A DNA stretch of 64,000 bases from Yersinia similis (GTDB taxonomy: Bacteria > Pseudomonadota > Gammaproteobacteria > Enterobacterales > Enterobacteriaceae), in assembly GCF_001053095.1 (NCBI RefSeq), contig NZ_CGBP01000003.1, positions 1-64,000 of the forward strand. Reading direction: 5' to 3'. Below are positions 1-10,097 of this stretch, piece by piece. Below the pieces are notes generated by a model. The model did no database searches. It was not told the DNA's origin and saw only the letters and a list, made by a program, of their open reading frames with translations. Positions within the stretch are counted from its first letter, which is position 1; the number at the start of each line of letters is the position of its first letter. Made by a program: the position numbers and the translations under genes.

Positions 1-296
1 AATAGCTGCCCCCCATTGGTATTCAGATTATCCAAAGACAAATTACTACACTTAGCATAGTTATTAAGAACACCGGTGCTCCCCCCAATAACCTTCTTAT
101 TACTTCCATCCACAACGCCATAACAGCCGCCATCATTGGCATTGTTCACATAAATACTAGAAATTGCAGTACCCGGCACAAATATCGTCACCATAAAAAT
201 AGCAAGCAAGCCGCGAAAATAATTGTCTTTGATAAAAGAGTCTGAAACTGCAAATCTGGACAGATAATTACAGTCACACTTTTGGATATTCGTCAT
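1..296 (-). CDS. Putative exported/surface protein, N-terminal part (cut by window edge)
   Basis: A reading frame starts with ATG at 296 (an in-frame TAA lies 12 bases upstream) and stays open to base 1, giving about 98 residues. After a polar stretch of about 30 residues comes a hydrophobic segment (GLLAIFMVTIFVPGTAIS, about residues 31-48) that looks like a signal peptide. The rest is rich in Asn, Gly and Ser (for example VNNANDGGCYGVVDG and NNYAKCSNLSLDNLNTNGG), the low-complexity style of autotransporter or adhesin passenger domains. No known domain is recognised in this fragment, so adhesin is only an inference from composition. It runs on the same strand as the amidase and che genes but is separated from them. 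Confidence 0.5.
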   Translation of the reverse strand, partial: MTNIQKCDCNYLSRFAVSDSFIKDNYFRGLLAIFMVTIFVPGTAISSIYVNNANDGGCYGVVDGSNKKVIGGSTGVLNNYAKCSNLSLDNLNTNGGQL

Positions 297-652
297 ACCA
301 TCCCCATTTTATTCTTGTTCACCTTTTGTCATTGGTGGCTAATTATTAGGCAAAGACGTTCAAACCCGATCCTGTATGGCACTGAGGGAACCGAAGTTCA
401 TCGTCTGTACGCCTGCCTCACCGACAGTCGGTGCTTCATCACAATAAAAATTTACTATTGGTTACACTAGGGTGATATTTTTCCGAAGGATGATCTCCCT
501 CTTAAAATATTAACGATAAAAGGAGTCAGCAGTACAGCACACCTATAAATAGGTATGCAGAATTAATTAAATAGTGCGTAGAATATAATAGAAAAAGGCC
601 CAAATAATGAACTGAGCCTTTAAACTCTTGCTGGCAGTATAACCAATATATA
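297..652. other. Intergenic region, no gene seen
   Basis: AT-rich non-coding stretch between the partial surface-protein gene and an ERIC element. It should hold the promoter of the minus-strand gene at 1-296. A short palindrome around 541-556 (ctataaataggtat) is the only structure noticed. No RNA gene or credible ORF was found. Confidence 0.5.
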
Positions 653-766
653 CATACCAAAAATAATTCGAGTTTCAGGAAGGCGGTAACCAGAAACTTA
701 CACAGATAAGTAACTGGGGTGAACGAAGACAGCCAACGCCCATGAAACTTGAAGTATGACGGGTAT
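653..766 (+). repeat. ERIC element
   Basis: Matches the enterobacterial ERIC consensus: aaataattcgag at the left, aggaaggcgg, the core ataagtaactggggtgaacg, and the end gaagtatgacgggtata. It lies directly downstream of the amidase gene, two bases from its stop codon, so it would form the 3' end of that transcript. Confidence 0.9.
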
Positions 767-768
767 AT

Positions 769-1533
769 TTATGGTTTATATTTATCGACTAATGCATAGA
801 GGATCGCAACAGTTTCCGCATCCGGTATGCCATCATAATTACATGACCGAAAATGAAGTTGGAAGGCACGGATTAATTGATTATATCCCACGTCACTGAC
901 TGCGTCTGACGAGTCATAACCATATCGTTTCAGTTTTGAAATAATATCGTTTTTTGATGGCAGACCACAAAGAAACTGCTCCAGATACCGCTGCTTAGTT
1001 TCATCGTCATACCAGGCTCCAATACCTGCATCATAAAGTTCCTTCCACGGGAAAGCAGCCCCCGGATCGCTTTTTCGACCAGGTGCAATATCACTGTGTC
1101 CAACAACATTGACTGGCGTAATATCAGGGAAACGATAAAGAATATTTGATGCCAACTCTTTAATTGCTGCTATCTGGGTAACATTGTAGGGCGGAAAAGT
1201 GAATACGCCATCGTTATCAGTAGCAAGATTAACGGTCTCAATACCTATTGCGGTGTCATTAAGATTATTCCGACCATCCCAATAACTCACTCCTGCATGC
1301 CAGGCACGCTCATTTTCATCAACAAGATTAAAAATACGCATATCCTTGAAACCGGCATCAATATAAGTTTGTTCCGTTGGGTCGGGAACCAGGTAATGAG
1401 CACTTACCGAAGGCCCCGTGAGTGCATCGATAGAATCTTTAAAATTGAGGGCCGTATAGTGCATCACAAGAAAACGAACGCGTCGATTGAATCCTTTCAC
1501 TGAACGAAAACTATTATAATCAATATTATACAT
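769..1533 (-). CDS. N-acetylmuramoyl-L-alanine amidase, AmiD/PGRP (Amidase_2) family
   Basis: 254 aa. The amidase_2 fold is shown by the first zinc-ligand motif LVMHYTA (His25), the AWHAG motif, IGIETVN, and the second ligand region VVGHSDIAPGRKSDPG. A C-terminal peptidoglycan-binding-type domain spans about residues 190-250 (ISKLKRYGY, NQLIRAFQLHFR, DAETVAILYAL). Such enzymes cleave the amide bond between MurNAc and L-Ala of peptidoglycan or of released anhydro-muropeptides. E. coli AmiD is an outer-membrane lipoprotein, but this protein starts directly with the catalytic domain and has no signal peptide, so it is cytoplasmic or exported by another route. It stands alone, followed by an ERIC element. 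Confidence 0.88.
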   Translation of the reverse strand: MYNIDYNSFRSVKGFNRRVRFLVMHYTALNFKDSIDALTGPSVSAHYLVPDPTEQTYIDAGFKDMRIFNLVDENERAWHAGVSYWDGRNNLNDTAIGIETVNLATDNDGVFTFPPYNVTQIAAIKELASNILYRFPDITPVNVVGHSDIAPGRKSDPGAAFPWKELYDAGIGAWYDDETKQRYLEQFLCGLPSKNDIISKLKRYGYDSSDAVSDVGYNQLIRAFQLHFRSCNYDGIPDAETVAILYALVDKYKP

Positions 1534-2064
1534 AACAATCCTTACTCAATAAAAATGAATTTAAGTGTTAACACATCACACATTATTTTATATAAAGTCA
1601 GTCACAATGTGTGCGCCACATCAATATTTAATATTTTTTTGACATATATGCAACATTATATTTAATGGATTACGCACCTCGCCACGATGATCTGGATAAC
1701 AGAAAATTATATTAACGGATGACATTAAGAACCCGGTCAACACCAATAAATCGGTGTATATAGCTGTCACAATGTTGATTTAATTAACTGCAGAGATATC
1801 TGTCATATTGCAAGTTGCATGTGCGTTCATTACTCGGCCTATACATGGGCATCGCAAAGGCAAGGCCGCTGCAAGCAACGTTCAAATCTGCTCCCGGCGC
1901 TAAGTGTCAATAACAGTTGTCACCCGAATCACTTACTGGTCGTTGACTTTAAAATAAGTAATTTCATAAAAATAAATAAGTTTATCGGGATAATCTCCCT
2001 GCCGCCTTCCTGCAATTCGAATTATTTTGGGTATAAAATGGCTGCTAAAAAAAGAATATGAGAG
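1534..2064. other. Intergenic region between amidase and repeat
   Basis: AT-rich and free of credible genes. The amidase promoter should lie at its left end. Part of 1819-2060 is open in one frame, but the translation looks random and there is no ribosome binding site. Confidence 0.45.
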
Positions 2065-2231
2065 GAGGTTATTGACAAAGTGCCCGCGACGGAGAGAACA
2101 GGCAGATCGTAAAGACGCCGTAAATACATCCATGTAGGCTCGAGCCGCGCCATCCTTGGCGCGGACTCTTTACTCCTCTGCCTATCCTCACCGTTCAAGA
2201 TCGCGTCATCGGGGTTTGTCAGCAGTCTGAG
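2065..2231. repeat. Palindromic repeat family, copy 1 (MITE-like, possibly YPAL)
   Basis: Shares its left arm (gaggttattgacaaagtgcc... to ...aaagacgccg) and right arm (gctcgagccgcg... to ...ttgtcagcagtctgag) almost base for base with the copy at 40872-41053. Only the core differs (taaatacatccatgta here). The arms are imperfect inverted repeats of each other, and a hairpin ccgcgcc-atcctt-ggcgcgg lies in the right arm. Size and structure fit the Yersinia palindromic (YPAL-like) mini-insertion family; that name is from memory. Confidence 0.75.
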
Positions 2232-2317
2232 AGGTGATTTTTCAAGGAGAAATATGTGATTACGGTGTGGATTAGTTTTTCGTGAATTTATTTTCTTACA
2301 AAAATTTCAGTTTTCTG

Positions 2318-2384
2318 TACTAAATAATTCGAGAGGTAGGAAGACGGCAACAAGTCACAGGTGATGTGAAGTATGACGAATATA
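2318..2384 (+). repeat. ERIC element, internally deleted
   Basis: Only the two ends of an ERIC remain: tactaaataattcgag at the left and gtgaagtatgacgaatata at the right. The central hairpin is missing. It lies just downstream of cheZ. Confidence 0.75.
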
Positions 2385-2387
2385 AAC

Positions 2388-2410
2388 CGGCAGGGGCAAT
2401 GTCCCTACCG
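2388..2410 (-). terminator. Possible terminator after cheZ
   Basis: Imperfect hairpin cgg-c-aggg / ccct-a-ccg with a 7-base loop, 22 bases past the cheZ stop. On the minus strand it is followed by a weak T-rich stretch (ggtttatatt). It would end the tar-cheZ transcript. Confidence 0.45.
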
Positions 2411-2432
2411 ATTAGCTCTATCGACAACGTTA

Positions 2433-3077
2433 TTAAAAACCTAAACTATCCAGCAAATCGTCAACCTGGTCTTGACTGGCGATAACACCGGCAACATTTT
2501 TATCCATCTGCGGGCCATTAAGTAAACTGTCCGTCGGCTTCTGCGGTTTTGACGGGGTATCGGGAATGTTTTCCATCAATACCATCAGCAGTTGTTTCTC
2601 AATTTCCTGCACCACATCCATCATGCGTTTGATAACCTGACCGGTCAGATCCTGGAAATCCTGTGCCATCATGATTTCCAATAATTGCGCATTGGTAAAT
2701 GAGGTATGCTGTGGGACAACCGCTAAATATTCCCGCGTATCCGTGACCAGCGAACGGGCATCTGACAGCTCGATTGGATTGGCAAACCACTCATCCCAAC
2801 GAATTTTTAGCGCCTTTGCTGATGATTCCAGTTCGTTCTGACGCGGTTGTGCCGCCTCGACACAGTTAAGCGCCCTTTCTGCGGCCTGTGCTGTCATATG
2901 AACCACATAATCCAGACGGTCGCGAGCATCCGGGATCGCTTCGGCGGCCTGAGCAATGGCTTGATCAAGACCTAACTCACGCAAACTGTCACGTAACATC
3001 CGCGTGAGACTGCCAATACGGCTAATAATATCACTGGCTGATGCCGCATCGGTTGCGGGCATTGGATGGTTATTCAT
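2433..3077 (-). CDS. cheZ: Chemotaxis phosphatase CheZ
   Basis: 214 aa, full length. CheZ speeds dephosphorylation of CheY-P and so ends the tumble signal. The catalytic segment [17 protein letters not shown] is present, with Asp143 and Gln147 at exactly the E. coli numbering. The C-terminal peptide [13 protein letters not shown], which docks CheY, is intact. The long central helices typical of the CheZ dimer can be seen. It is the last gene of the tar-tap-cheRBYZ run and starts 9 bases after cheY, which suggests co-transcription. Confidence 0.98.
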   Translation of the reverse strand: MNNHPMPATDAASASDIISRIGSLTRMLRDSLRELGLDQAIAQAAEAIPDARDRLDYVVHMTAQAAERALNCVEAAQPRQNELESSAKALKIRWDEWFANPIELSDARSLVTDTREYLAVVPQHTSFTNAQLLEIMMAQDFQDLTGQVIKRMMDVVQEIEKQLLMVLMENIPDTPSKPQKPTDSLLNGPQMDKNVAGVIASQDQVDDLLDSLGF

Positions 3078-3086
3078 CTCGCCTCC

Positions 3087-3494
<408 letters not shown>

Positions 3495-3576
3495 TTACTC
3501 ACCGCTGAGCGATTAAATGCAATAGCCCGATGGTTATCGGAAAAATAATTTATAGATCCCCATCATAATGAGATCT

Positions 3577-4626
3577 CTATATGCGAAGGGCTTGACCACT
3601 ACTGATCTGCGCCAACATGCGCTGACTTATCTGGTTCAACTCCACAATTTCATTAACGCCCCCCATAGCAATCGCCTCACGTGGCATACCAAAGACCACG
3701 CAACTGGCCTCATTTTGTGCAAGGGTATAGGCACCTGCCCGGTGCATCTCCAGCAAGCCGGCAGCCCCATCGTTGCCCATCCCCGTGAGGATCACCCCGA
3801 CCGCATTGCGCCCGGCATGCTGCGCCACCGAACGGAAAAGAACATCAACCGAAGGACGATGACGATTAACCGCCGGCCCATCATGAATTCGCACCTGATA
3901 ATTGGCACCACTTCGGGCCAGTTCCAAGTGCCGATCACCGGGTGCAATATAGGCATGTCCCGGTAATACTCGCTCGCCATCCTCTGCTTCTTTTACCGTG
4001 ATTTGGCACAGTTTATTCAAGCGTTCAGCAAACGAACGGGTAAATCCCGGCGGCATATGCTGAGTAATCAACAATGCCGGACTGGTCGGTGGCAAAGGCT
4101 GTAATACCGCACGAATCGCCTCAGTACCGCCAGTTGAGGCCCCAATGGCGATCAATTTTTCACTGCTGAGCAATGGGGTATGGCTAAGCATCGCCGGTTT
4201 ATTTTCCAAGTCGCGCTGTGGTAAACGCGCCTTGGCCGCCGTGCGGATCTTATCGGCAATCAGTTCGCTGTAAGCCAGCATTCCTTCGCGGATCCCCAAC
4301 TGAGGTTTGGTGACAAAATCAATCGCCCCCAACTCCAACGCCCGCATGGTTATCTCAGAGTTTTTACCCGTTAGGGAAGAAACCATCACCACCGGCATGG
4401 GCCGTAGACGCATCAATTTCTCGAGAAAGTCCAAGCCATCCATGCGAGGCATTTCCACGTCAAGCGTCAAAACTTGTGGATTGAATTTTTTGATCAAATC
4501 ACGGGCAACCAATGGATCTTGTGCCGCAGCGACCATCTCCATATCCGGGTGACTGTTAATAATCTCAGTCATTAGCTGACGCATTAATGCAGAATCATCA
4601 ACACACAATACTCTGATTTTACTCAT
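3577..4626 (-). CDS. cheB: Protein-glutamate methylesterase/deamidase CheB
   Basis: 349 aa from the ATG at 4626, which shares a base with the cheR stop (TGATG), so translation is probably coupled. A GTG one codon upstream also overlaps. The N-terminal receiver domain has the Asp pair VDDS and phospho-acceptor Asp56 ([11 protein letters not shown]). The C-terminal methylesterase has the Ser (GASTGGTEA), His ([10 protein letters not shown]) and Asp (GMGNDGAAG) triad. CheB removes methyl groups placed by CheR on receptors and deamidates Gln sites, giving adaptation. A 100-base gap separates it from cheY. Confidence 0.97.
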   Translation of the reverse strand: MSKIRVLCVDDSALMRQLMTEIINSHPDMEMVAAAQDPLVARDLIKKFNPQVLTLDVEMPRMDGLDFLEKLMRLRPMPVVMVSSLTGKNSEITMRALELGAIDFVTKPQLGIREGMLAYSELIADKIRTAAKARLPQRDLENKPAMLSHTPLLSSEKLIAIGASTGGTEAIRAVLQPLPPTSPALLITQHMPPGFTRSFAERLNKLCQITVKEAEDGERVLPGHAYIAPGDRHLELARSGANYQVRIHDGPAVNRHRPSVDVLFRSVAQHAGRNAVGVILTGMGNDGAAGLLEMHRAGAYTLAQNEASCVVFGMPREAIAMGGVNEIVELNQISQRMLAQISSGQALRI

Positions 4627-5513
4627 CACCTCTCCTTGGTCAGCCCATAAACGGTCTGCCCGCGCAAATAGAATTCCCGACTGATCTGGCTGAAATTCTC
4701 CGAGTGGCCTGCGAACATCAGGCCACCTGGTTTTAGCAAAGGAACAAAACGACGCAGAATGCGTTCCTGCGTCTCTTTATCAAAATAGATCATGACATTA
4801 CGGCAAAAAATGGCATCAAATTGCCCCGGTAGTGCCCACTCTGGTGCCAGTAAATTCAACTGTTGGAACTGGACTAAGTTGGTCAGTTCGGGCCGAACTC
4901 GCACCATGCCCTGATGCGGGCCAGTGCCTCGCAAAAAGTAGCGTTGCATCTGCTGGGTTGACAATGAGCGCAATTCATCTTGCCGATACACACCGCTGAT
5001 AGCTTTCTCCAGTACCTGTGTATCGATATCGCTGGCCAATATCTGGCAGGCTCCCGCACGATTGCCCAACACATCACACAGCGTCATGGCGATGGAGTAA
5101 GGCTCTTCACCGGTTGATGCCGCCGTACTCCATACCGAATAACCGCCCGCCCGCTGGCGAGCATGTTCTGCCAAGATCGGGAAATGGTGAGCCTCACGGA
5201 AAAATGCCGTCAGGTTAGTGGTCAACGCATTCACAAATGCCTGCCACTCTGCACTGTTCGGATCACTCTCCAACAATGCCAGATACTGACCAAAATCATG
5301 GATATTCAACAATCTCAACCGTCTGACCAGGCGGTTATAGACCATTTCCCGCTTATGTTCAGCCAGAACAATTCCAGCCCGTTGATAGATAAGTTGACAG
5401 ATACGCCGGAAGTGAACATCCGACAGCGGCAACCGTTGAATCATTTGGGTCAGTATCGACCCGGACTCTTGAGGTAATGACTGAGGCGATGGCTTCATTG
5501 ATGATCGTTTCAT
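4626..5513 (-). CDS. cheR: Chemotaxis protein methyltransferase CheR
   Basis: 295 aa. It transfers methyl groups from S-adenosylmethionine to receptor glutamates. Visible features are an N-terminal helical domain (residues about 25-95), the SAM-binding motif [26 protein letters not shown], and the [10 protein letters not shown] and FAGHSENF motifs. In E. coli its beta-subdomain binds the NWETF tail, present here on Tar and on the receptor at 23.4 kb but not on Tap. It is coupled to cheB and separated from tap by a 192-base spacer of tandem repeats. Confidence 0.97.
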   Translation of the reverse strand: MKRSSMKPSPQSLPQESGSILTQMIQRLPLSDVHFRRICQLIYQRAGIVLAEHKREMVYNRLVRRLRLLNIHDFGQYLALLESDPNSAEWQAFVNALTTNLTAFFREAHHFPILAEHARQRAGGYSVWSTAASTGEEPYSIAMTLCDVLGNRAGACQILASDIDTQVLEKAISGVYRQDELRSLSTQQMQRYFLRGTGPHQGMVRVRPELTNLVQFQQLNLLAPEWALPGQFDAIFCRNVMIYFDKETQERILRRFVPLLKPGGLMFAGHSENFSQISREFYLRGQTVYGLTKER

Positions 5514-5585
5514 CCAACCTTACCCCCCAATACCGTCTTTGTTACGCCGTTTGACAATCTACAATTTCCTTTACAGCCACTTGTT

Positions 5586-5690
5586 GTTACTAGAGATGAT
5601 CAGTTACTAGAGATGATCAGTTACCAGGGGTGATCAGTTGCTATTGATGATCGATTGTTCACTAATGATCAATGTCACAAATGCTGATCG
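5586..5690. repeat. 17-bp tandem repeat array between tap and cheR
   Basis: At least four consecutive 17-base units begin at 5586, 5603, 5620 and 5637: gttactagagatgatca twice, then gttaccaggggtgatca and gttgctattgatgatcg. Two or three more decayed units follow up to about 5690. Each unit carries a gatcA/G box. The array lies in the untranslated spacer upstream of cheR. Confidence 0.8.
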
Positions 5691-5705
5691 ACCAATAATC
5701 AGCGA

Positions 5706-7316
5706 CTAATAATTAGTGGCCAGTGATTGCTGGCTATTGCCCCCAGCTAACTGTTCGTCGCTCCCCTGTCCCAAACGGAAAACAGAGACGGCATCGGAAA
5801 GCATGCTGGCTTGATTTTCCAGTACATTCGCTGCCGTCGCGGCCTCCTCCACTAATGACGCATTTTGCTGAGTAACCTGATCCATTTGCGTTACGGCGAG
5901 TGAGATTTGTTCAATACCTCGGCTCTGTTCATCCGAAGCAGATTCGATCTCCCCCATAATGTCAGTCACACGTGCCACCGAGCGGACGATCTCTTCCATG
6001 GTAGTTCCTGCACTTTCGACCAGCGTAGACCCCTGGCGTACACGGCTGACGGATTCATCAATCAGCCCTTTAATCTCTTTGGCTGCTTGCGCACTGCGTT
6101 GCGCTAAATTACGGACTTCACCCGCCACCACCGCAAAGCCACGCCCTTGCTCACCCGCACGGGCCGCCTCCACTGCCGCATTCAGTGCTAAGATATTGGT
6201 TTGGAAGGCAATACCGTCGATAACGCTGGTGATCGCACCAATCTTCTGCGAACTGGTGGCGATTGCATGCATGGTTGTTACCACGCTCGCCGTCAGTTCT
6301 CCGCCTTTAGCCGCCGTAGCGGAAGCCTCTTGCGCCAGTACCGTGGCCTGATGCGCATTGTCCGCATTCTGTTTCACCGTGGCGGTCAGTTGTTCCATGC
6401 TCGCGGCAGTTTGTTCCAATGAGGCAGCTTGTTGTTCAGTTCTTGCCGATAAGTCATTGTTACCTGCAGAAATTTCCTGGATACCGGTCAACATCGATTC
6501 GGTACCATCGCGCACATGACTGACCGTTGAAATCAGTGACTGCTGCATGGTGTATAAACTGGCGAACATCTGGCTGATTTCATTACGGCCAGTTACCGAG
6601 ATCTGCCCAGACAAATCCCCTTGAGCAATGCGGCCAAAATGCTCACGCATCGTCGCCAATGGCCGAACAAACATGTTGCGCAACCAGATCAGCGATGAAA
6701 TGGCCATCGTGATAACCATCAAAATCGCGCCACTAAATATCCAGATTGAGAGCTGGTAAGCCTGCTGATTCTGCTGACCGGCATCGACAATAACCTCATT
6801 GGAGTATTGCAAATACTGGACGAAATCAGCTTCAAACAAATCTTGTGTTTTCTGAGTGGGTTGATCCATAAATGCTTGTAAATCACCCGCTTCCAGAAAA
6901 TCAATTAACTCACGTAATGCGCTACGAAGGTTTTGATAACTTTTTTTGGTCGCATCCAGTAGTTGACCACTGCTCTCACTCTCATCAAGACGCGGTATCG
7001 CCTGAAACTGATTAAAGTAAAGTTCAGCTTTCTGCAATGCACTGCGCGCGCTCCCCATTAAAGCGTTAACTTGCTCCTGAGGAACGTTGAGTGCCGAGCG
7101 AGTGGCCGCACGGTTTAAGGTATTACGCGCCTGAAGCAAGGATACCCAACTGAGGCTTAATGCATCGCGTTGCTGACTACTTAACTCCACTCGATTTAAA
7201 TTTTGGTAGTCTGAGCGAAAAGCCGTAAATGATAGACCACTTGAAATTAACTGTATGGAGCAAAGAAACATCAGTAGCAGGAAAAAACTGGTAGAAATCC
7301 GGATTTGACCAAACAT
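5706..7316 (-). CDS. tap: Methyl-accepting chemotaxis protein, Tap-like
   Basis: 536 aa. It has an N-terminal membrane helix (residues 8-30), a periplasmic four-helix sensor, a second membrane helix (about 190-213), a HAMP domain, and a highly conserved signalling tip ([22 protein letters not shown]). The start MFGQIRIST and the SGLSFTAFR segment resemble E. coli Tap. The sensor keeps Arg64, Arg69 and Arg73 at Tar positions, so the ligand may be an amino acid rather than a dipeptide. The C-terminus ends in SLATNY and lacks the NWETF tether, as in Tap, making it a low-abundance receptor that relies on other receptors for methylation. Confidence 0.88.
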   Translation of the reverse strand: MFGQIRISTSFFLLLMFLCSIQLISSGLSFTAFRSDYQNLNRVELSSQQRDALSLSWVSLLQARNTLNRAATRSALNVPQEQVNALMGSARSALQKAELYFNQFQAIPRLDESESSGQLLDATKKSYQNLRSALRELIDFLEAGDLQAFMDQPTQKTQDLFEADFVQYLQYSNEVIVDAGQQNQQAYQLSIWIFSGAILMVITMAISSLIWLRNMFVRPLATMREHFGRIAQGDLSGQISVTGRNEISQMFASLYTMQQSLISTVSHVRDGTESMLTGIQEISAGNNDLSARTEQQAASLEQTAASMEQLTATVKQNADNAHQATVLAQEASATAAKGGELTASVVTTMHAIATSSQKIGAITSVIDGIAFQTNILALNAAVEAARAGEQGRGFAVVAGEVRNLAQRSAQAAKEIKGLIDESVSRVRQGSTLVESAGTTMEEIVRSVARVTDIMGEIESASDEQSRGIEQISLAVTQMDQVTQQNASLVEEAATAANVLENQASMLSDAVSVFRLGQGSDEQLAGGNSQQSLATNY

Positions 7317-7499
7317 CGTAACCTCTTCTCCGCCAGCTCATAGGCCGACTTTATTAATATTATTTTGCATACACCCAAATCAATTGGCGTGGCAGGTAAA
7401 TGGCCAGCAGGCGGCTCCCGATGCGCTGGCTCAAGTTTGTGATTCGGATTAGTGCACGCAGCTAACACTCCAACAGCTTCAAGCACGAAGGCTATAGGT

Positions 7500-9173
7500 T
7501 TAGAAGGTTTCCCAATTATCTTGTAGATTATTTACTGGTGATTTTTTAGCCGCGCCGTTCATTTCCTGAGTAGGCTGTTTGACTTTTCTGGTGTCGTGAG
7601 TGGAATTACCGTTATCCACACTCAGAACAAATACGGACATCGATTGAGTTAACATGCTGGCTTGCTCTTCCAGTGAAGCGGCGGCGGAAGCCGATTCTTC
7701 TACCAAGGAAGCATTTTGCTGTGTCACGCGATCCATTTCGGTAACTGCCTGACCAATCTGGTCAATACCACGACTTTGTTCATCTGAGGCAGAAGCGATT
7801 TCGCCCATGATGTCGGTCACGCGGGTCACGGCATTAACAATATCGCCCATGGTTTCACCGGCACTTTCAACCAGTACCGAGCCCATATCTACACGGTTGA
7901 CGGAATCATCAATCAGACCTTTAATTTCCTTCGCCGCCTGTGCACTGCGTTGTGCCAAATTGCGTACTTCACCGGCAACCACGGCAAAACCACGGCCTTG
8001 CTCACCCGCACGGGCAGCTTCAACGGCGGCGTTCAATGCCAAGATATTGGTCTGGAAGGCGATACCATCAATGACGCTGGTAATATCGGCAATCTTCTGC
8101 GAACTCCCCGCGATCTCGTGCATAGTTTGCACAACATCCGCCACCACTTTCCCCCCTTTCTGAGCGGTTTCTGAGGCACTCAATGCTAATTGGCTCGCCT
8201 GACGGGCGTTTTCAGCGTTCTGTTTCACCGTAGCGGTTAATTGCTCCATGCTGGCAGCCGTTTCTTCCAGTGATGCCGCCTGCTGTTCAGTACGGGCGGA
8301 TAAGTCGTTGTTACCCGCTGCAATTTCTGACGCTCCGCTGTAGATAGCATCAGCGCCTACACGCACATCGCCAACGATAGTGACCAATTCAGATTGCATG
8401 TGTTTCAGGCTAGCAGCCAACGTGCCAACTTCATTGCGGCCATTAACTTCAATATTTTGCGTCAAATCACCATTGGCAATATGTTTAATGTGTGCAATCA
8501 GGTGGTTGAGAGGGTGAATTAAGATCTGTTGCATACCCAGCCAGACAATGAGCATCATCACCAATACGACGACCAGTACAGTAATGACCACGCCCATAGC
8601 AAAGCTAAAGGATTGATTACTGTCCTCGACCGCAGAATCGTACAACCCGTCATTTTGCGTCAGATAGCTGTTGTAATCCTGCTCAAATTCATTTTGGAAA
8701 CTGGAGGTAGGGTGATTGAAGAACTCATTGATTTTGTTCGTTTCCATCAAATTAATCAGTTCGGTTAAGGCTCTAAAATATTCCTCGTAGGACTGTTTTA
8801 ATTTTTTGGTACCTTCTGGGTCCTGACTACTATTTTGTGGAATTTTTTCGTAACTTTTGAAGCGGTCCTCCGCGACGCTTAGTGTCCCTTTAGCCGAGGA
8901 GATAAGGTCTTTCACGGTAGGGCCACTGCCAGTATGGTTAATATCCATCATGTAACGAACACCGGCACGGTTTAGCGTGTTGCGTGTTTGTAACAGATAG
9001 ACCCAGCTTTCATTCAATACCGATTGTTGCTGGCGAATAACTTGTAAAACATTAAAGTTTTCTTGGTCATTCTTCAATGATTTGAAAAAAAGCCCGCCGG
9101 ATACCAGTTGTAAGGCACCGAATAACACTAATACCAGCAGCAGGCTGGTAACCACTTTCATACGCTTGAACAT
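7500..9173 (-). CDS. tar: Methyl-accepting chemotaxis protein, Tar-like (probable aspartate receptor)
   Basis: 557 aa. Membrane helices at about residues 7-30 and 193-215 flank a periplasmic sensor; HAMP and the methylation/signalling domain follow. Arg64, Arg69 and Arg73 ([14 protein letters not shown]) coincide with the aspartate-binding arginines of E. coli Tar. The protein ends in NWETF, the CheR/CheB docking pentapeptide. It is the first gene of the tar-tap-cheRBYZ unit and has a consensus FliA promoter 67 bases upstream. Confidence 0.93.
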   Translation of the reverse strand: MFKRMKVVTSLLLVLVLFGALQLVSGGLFFKSLKNDQENFNVLQVIRQQQSVLNESWVYLLQTRNTLNRAGVRYMMDINHTGSGPTVKDLISSAKGTLSVAEDRFKSYEKIPQNSSQDPEGTKKLKQSYEEYFRALTELINLMETNKINEFFNHPTSSFQNEFEQDYNSYLTQNDGLYDSAVEDSNQSFSFAMGVVITVLVVVLVMMLIVWLGMQQILIHPLNHLIAHIKHIANGDLTQNIEVNGRNEVGTLAASLKHMQSELVTIVGDVRVGADAIYSGASEIAAGNNDLSARTEQQAASLEETAASMEQLTATVKQNAENARQASQLALSASETAQKGGKVVADVVQTMHEIAGSSQKIADITSVIDGIAFQTNILALNAAVEAARAGEQGRGFAVVAGEVRNLAQRSAQAAKEIKGLIDDSVNRVDMGSVLVESAGETMGDIVNAVTRVTDIMGEIASASDEQSRGIDQIGQAVTEMDRVTQQNASLVEESASAAASLEEQASMLTQSMSVFVLSVDNGNSTHDTRKVKQPTQEMNGAAKKSPVNNLQDNWETF

Positions 9174-9239
9174 ATTAACCCTTCATCAGTACGACAAAAC
9201 ACAGATACGTCAAAACACAAAGACGTTTAATTAAGTGTG

Positions 9240-9266
9240 TTATCGGCACTAAAAAGGGGAACTTTA
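9240..9266 (-). promoter_or_regulatory. FliA (sigma-28) promoter for tar
   Basis: On the minus strand, TAAA at 9266-9263, a 15-base spacer, then GCCGATAA at 9247-9240. This equals the sigma-28 consensus TAAA-N15-GCCGATAA without mismatch. The expected transcript start is near 9233, about 60 bases before the tar ATG. Confidence 0.93.
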
Positions 9267-9413
9267 CCGTGGGGAGGATTATTTTAACGAGGTGGAACCA
9301 AGTGTTAACATTTACCAGCCAAACATCATCATTGGGCGATACCGGACACTGTTGTGTTTAATGCCCGGTAGGCTACCCCTCTCTATTTTGTTAGCTGGGT
9401 TTAAAAAGAGCGA

Positions 9414-10097
9414 CTAATTCAATGAGACCACACCATAGAAAGCGGCCACGGCAGCAGCACTCAATAGATACACGGGCAACATCACGACATCTGCCGCTAC
9501 TGCTACCGGGTAAAGCGCTCTCTTAGCTGAGGTCGTATTTTTACTGTAAAAATTCACTTGCAAAGGATGTTCAAAACGGAAGATATCGGACGGTGTAGCA
9601 CCTTTTCTGTGAATAGTGCCAACCAGATTATCCAGGTTAATATTGCAAACACCCGTTGTTTCAGTAAGGCTTGAACAATTCCAGTCAGCACCCTTTATCA
9701 GCGGCTCTATTTTATCTCGCTCTTCCGCCGTCTGATAACTATATTTCAGAGCGATCTTCCCTGTGAAGCCATCCTTTTTCTTATTAAGATTAAAGCTGCC
9801 GTCCCTGACTACCTCAATCCTCTTTTTATCAATCTTCCCGGTAACTAACAGCGTTAAGAACTCATCGACTCCCGATGACAACACATAATCGAAATGCGTA
9901 CCAACAAATGCCCAGTTTTTATTATCACCCTGCTTAGCTAAAGACACGCCGACAATAATATCATCATTGTAATGAGTGTAGCCTCTTTCATGACCCCGGA
10001 TATCATCTGAAAGCTGGTTAGTTACGCAAGCAGAAAGAAAAAAGGGTGACACCAGTATCGCCCCCCATTTACACATTAACTTCACAAAATTAATCAC
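9414..10097 (-). CDS. Putative outer-membrane lipoprotein, unknown function
   Basis: 227 aa. A lipoprotein signal peptide ends in the lipobox LSAC with Cys24. The residue after the Cys is Val, which does not signal inner-membrane retention. The mature part is mostly soluble, and the C-terminal 30 residues are strongly hydrophobic (YPVAVAADVVMLPVYLLSAAAVAAFYG), an unusual feature for a simple lipoprotein. The family is not recognised. It lies between cheW and tar on the same strand, but gaps of over 140 bases and the FliA promoter downstream suggest an independent unit and possibly an unrelated function. Confidence 0.75.
   Translation of the reverse strand: MINFVKLMCKWGAILVSPFFLSACVTNQLSDDIRGHERGYTHYNDDIIVGVSLAKQGDNKNWAFVGTHFDYVLSSGVDEFLTLLVTGKIDKKRIEVVRDGSFNLNKKKDGFTGKIALKYSYQTAEERDKIEPLIKGADWNCSSLTETTGVCNINLDNLVGTIHRKGATPSDIFRFEHPLQVNFYSKNTTSAKRALYPVAVAADVVMLPVYLLSAAAVAAFYGVVSLN

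Noticed and set aside
2065..2231. CRISPR-like or integron-like array from the two related repeats
   Set aside because: There are only single dispersed copies 38 kb apart, with no spacers and no cas or integrase genes.
7317..7499. Gene between tar and tap on the minus strand
   Set aside because: The frame is encoded by an imperfect ERIC-like palindromic sequence and runs into the tap start.
7807..8174. Plus-strand frames opposite receptor genes (also at 5959 and 24405 minus)
   Set aside because: They recur opposite the conserved signalling domain of every receptor, so they are codon-pattern shadows.
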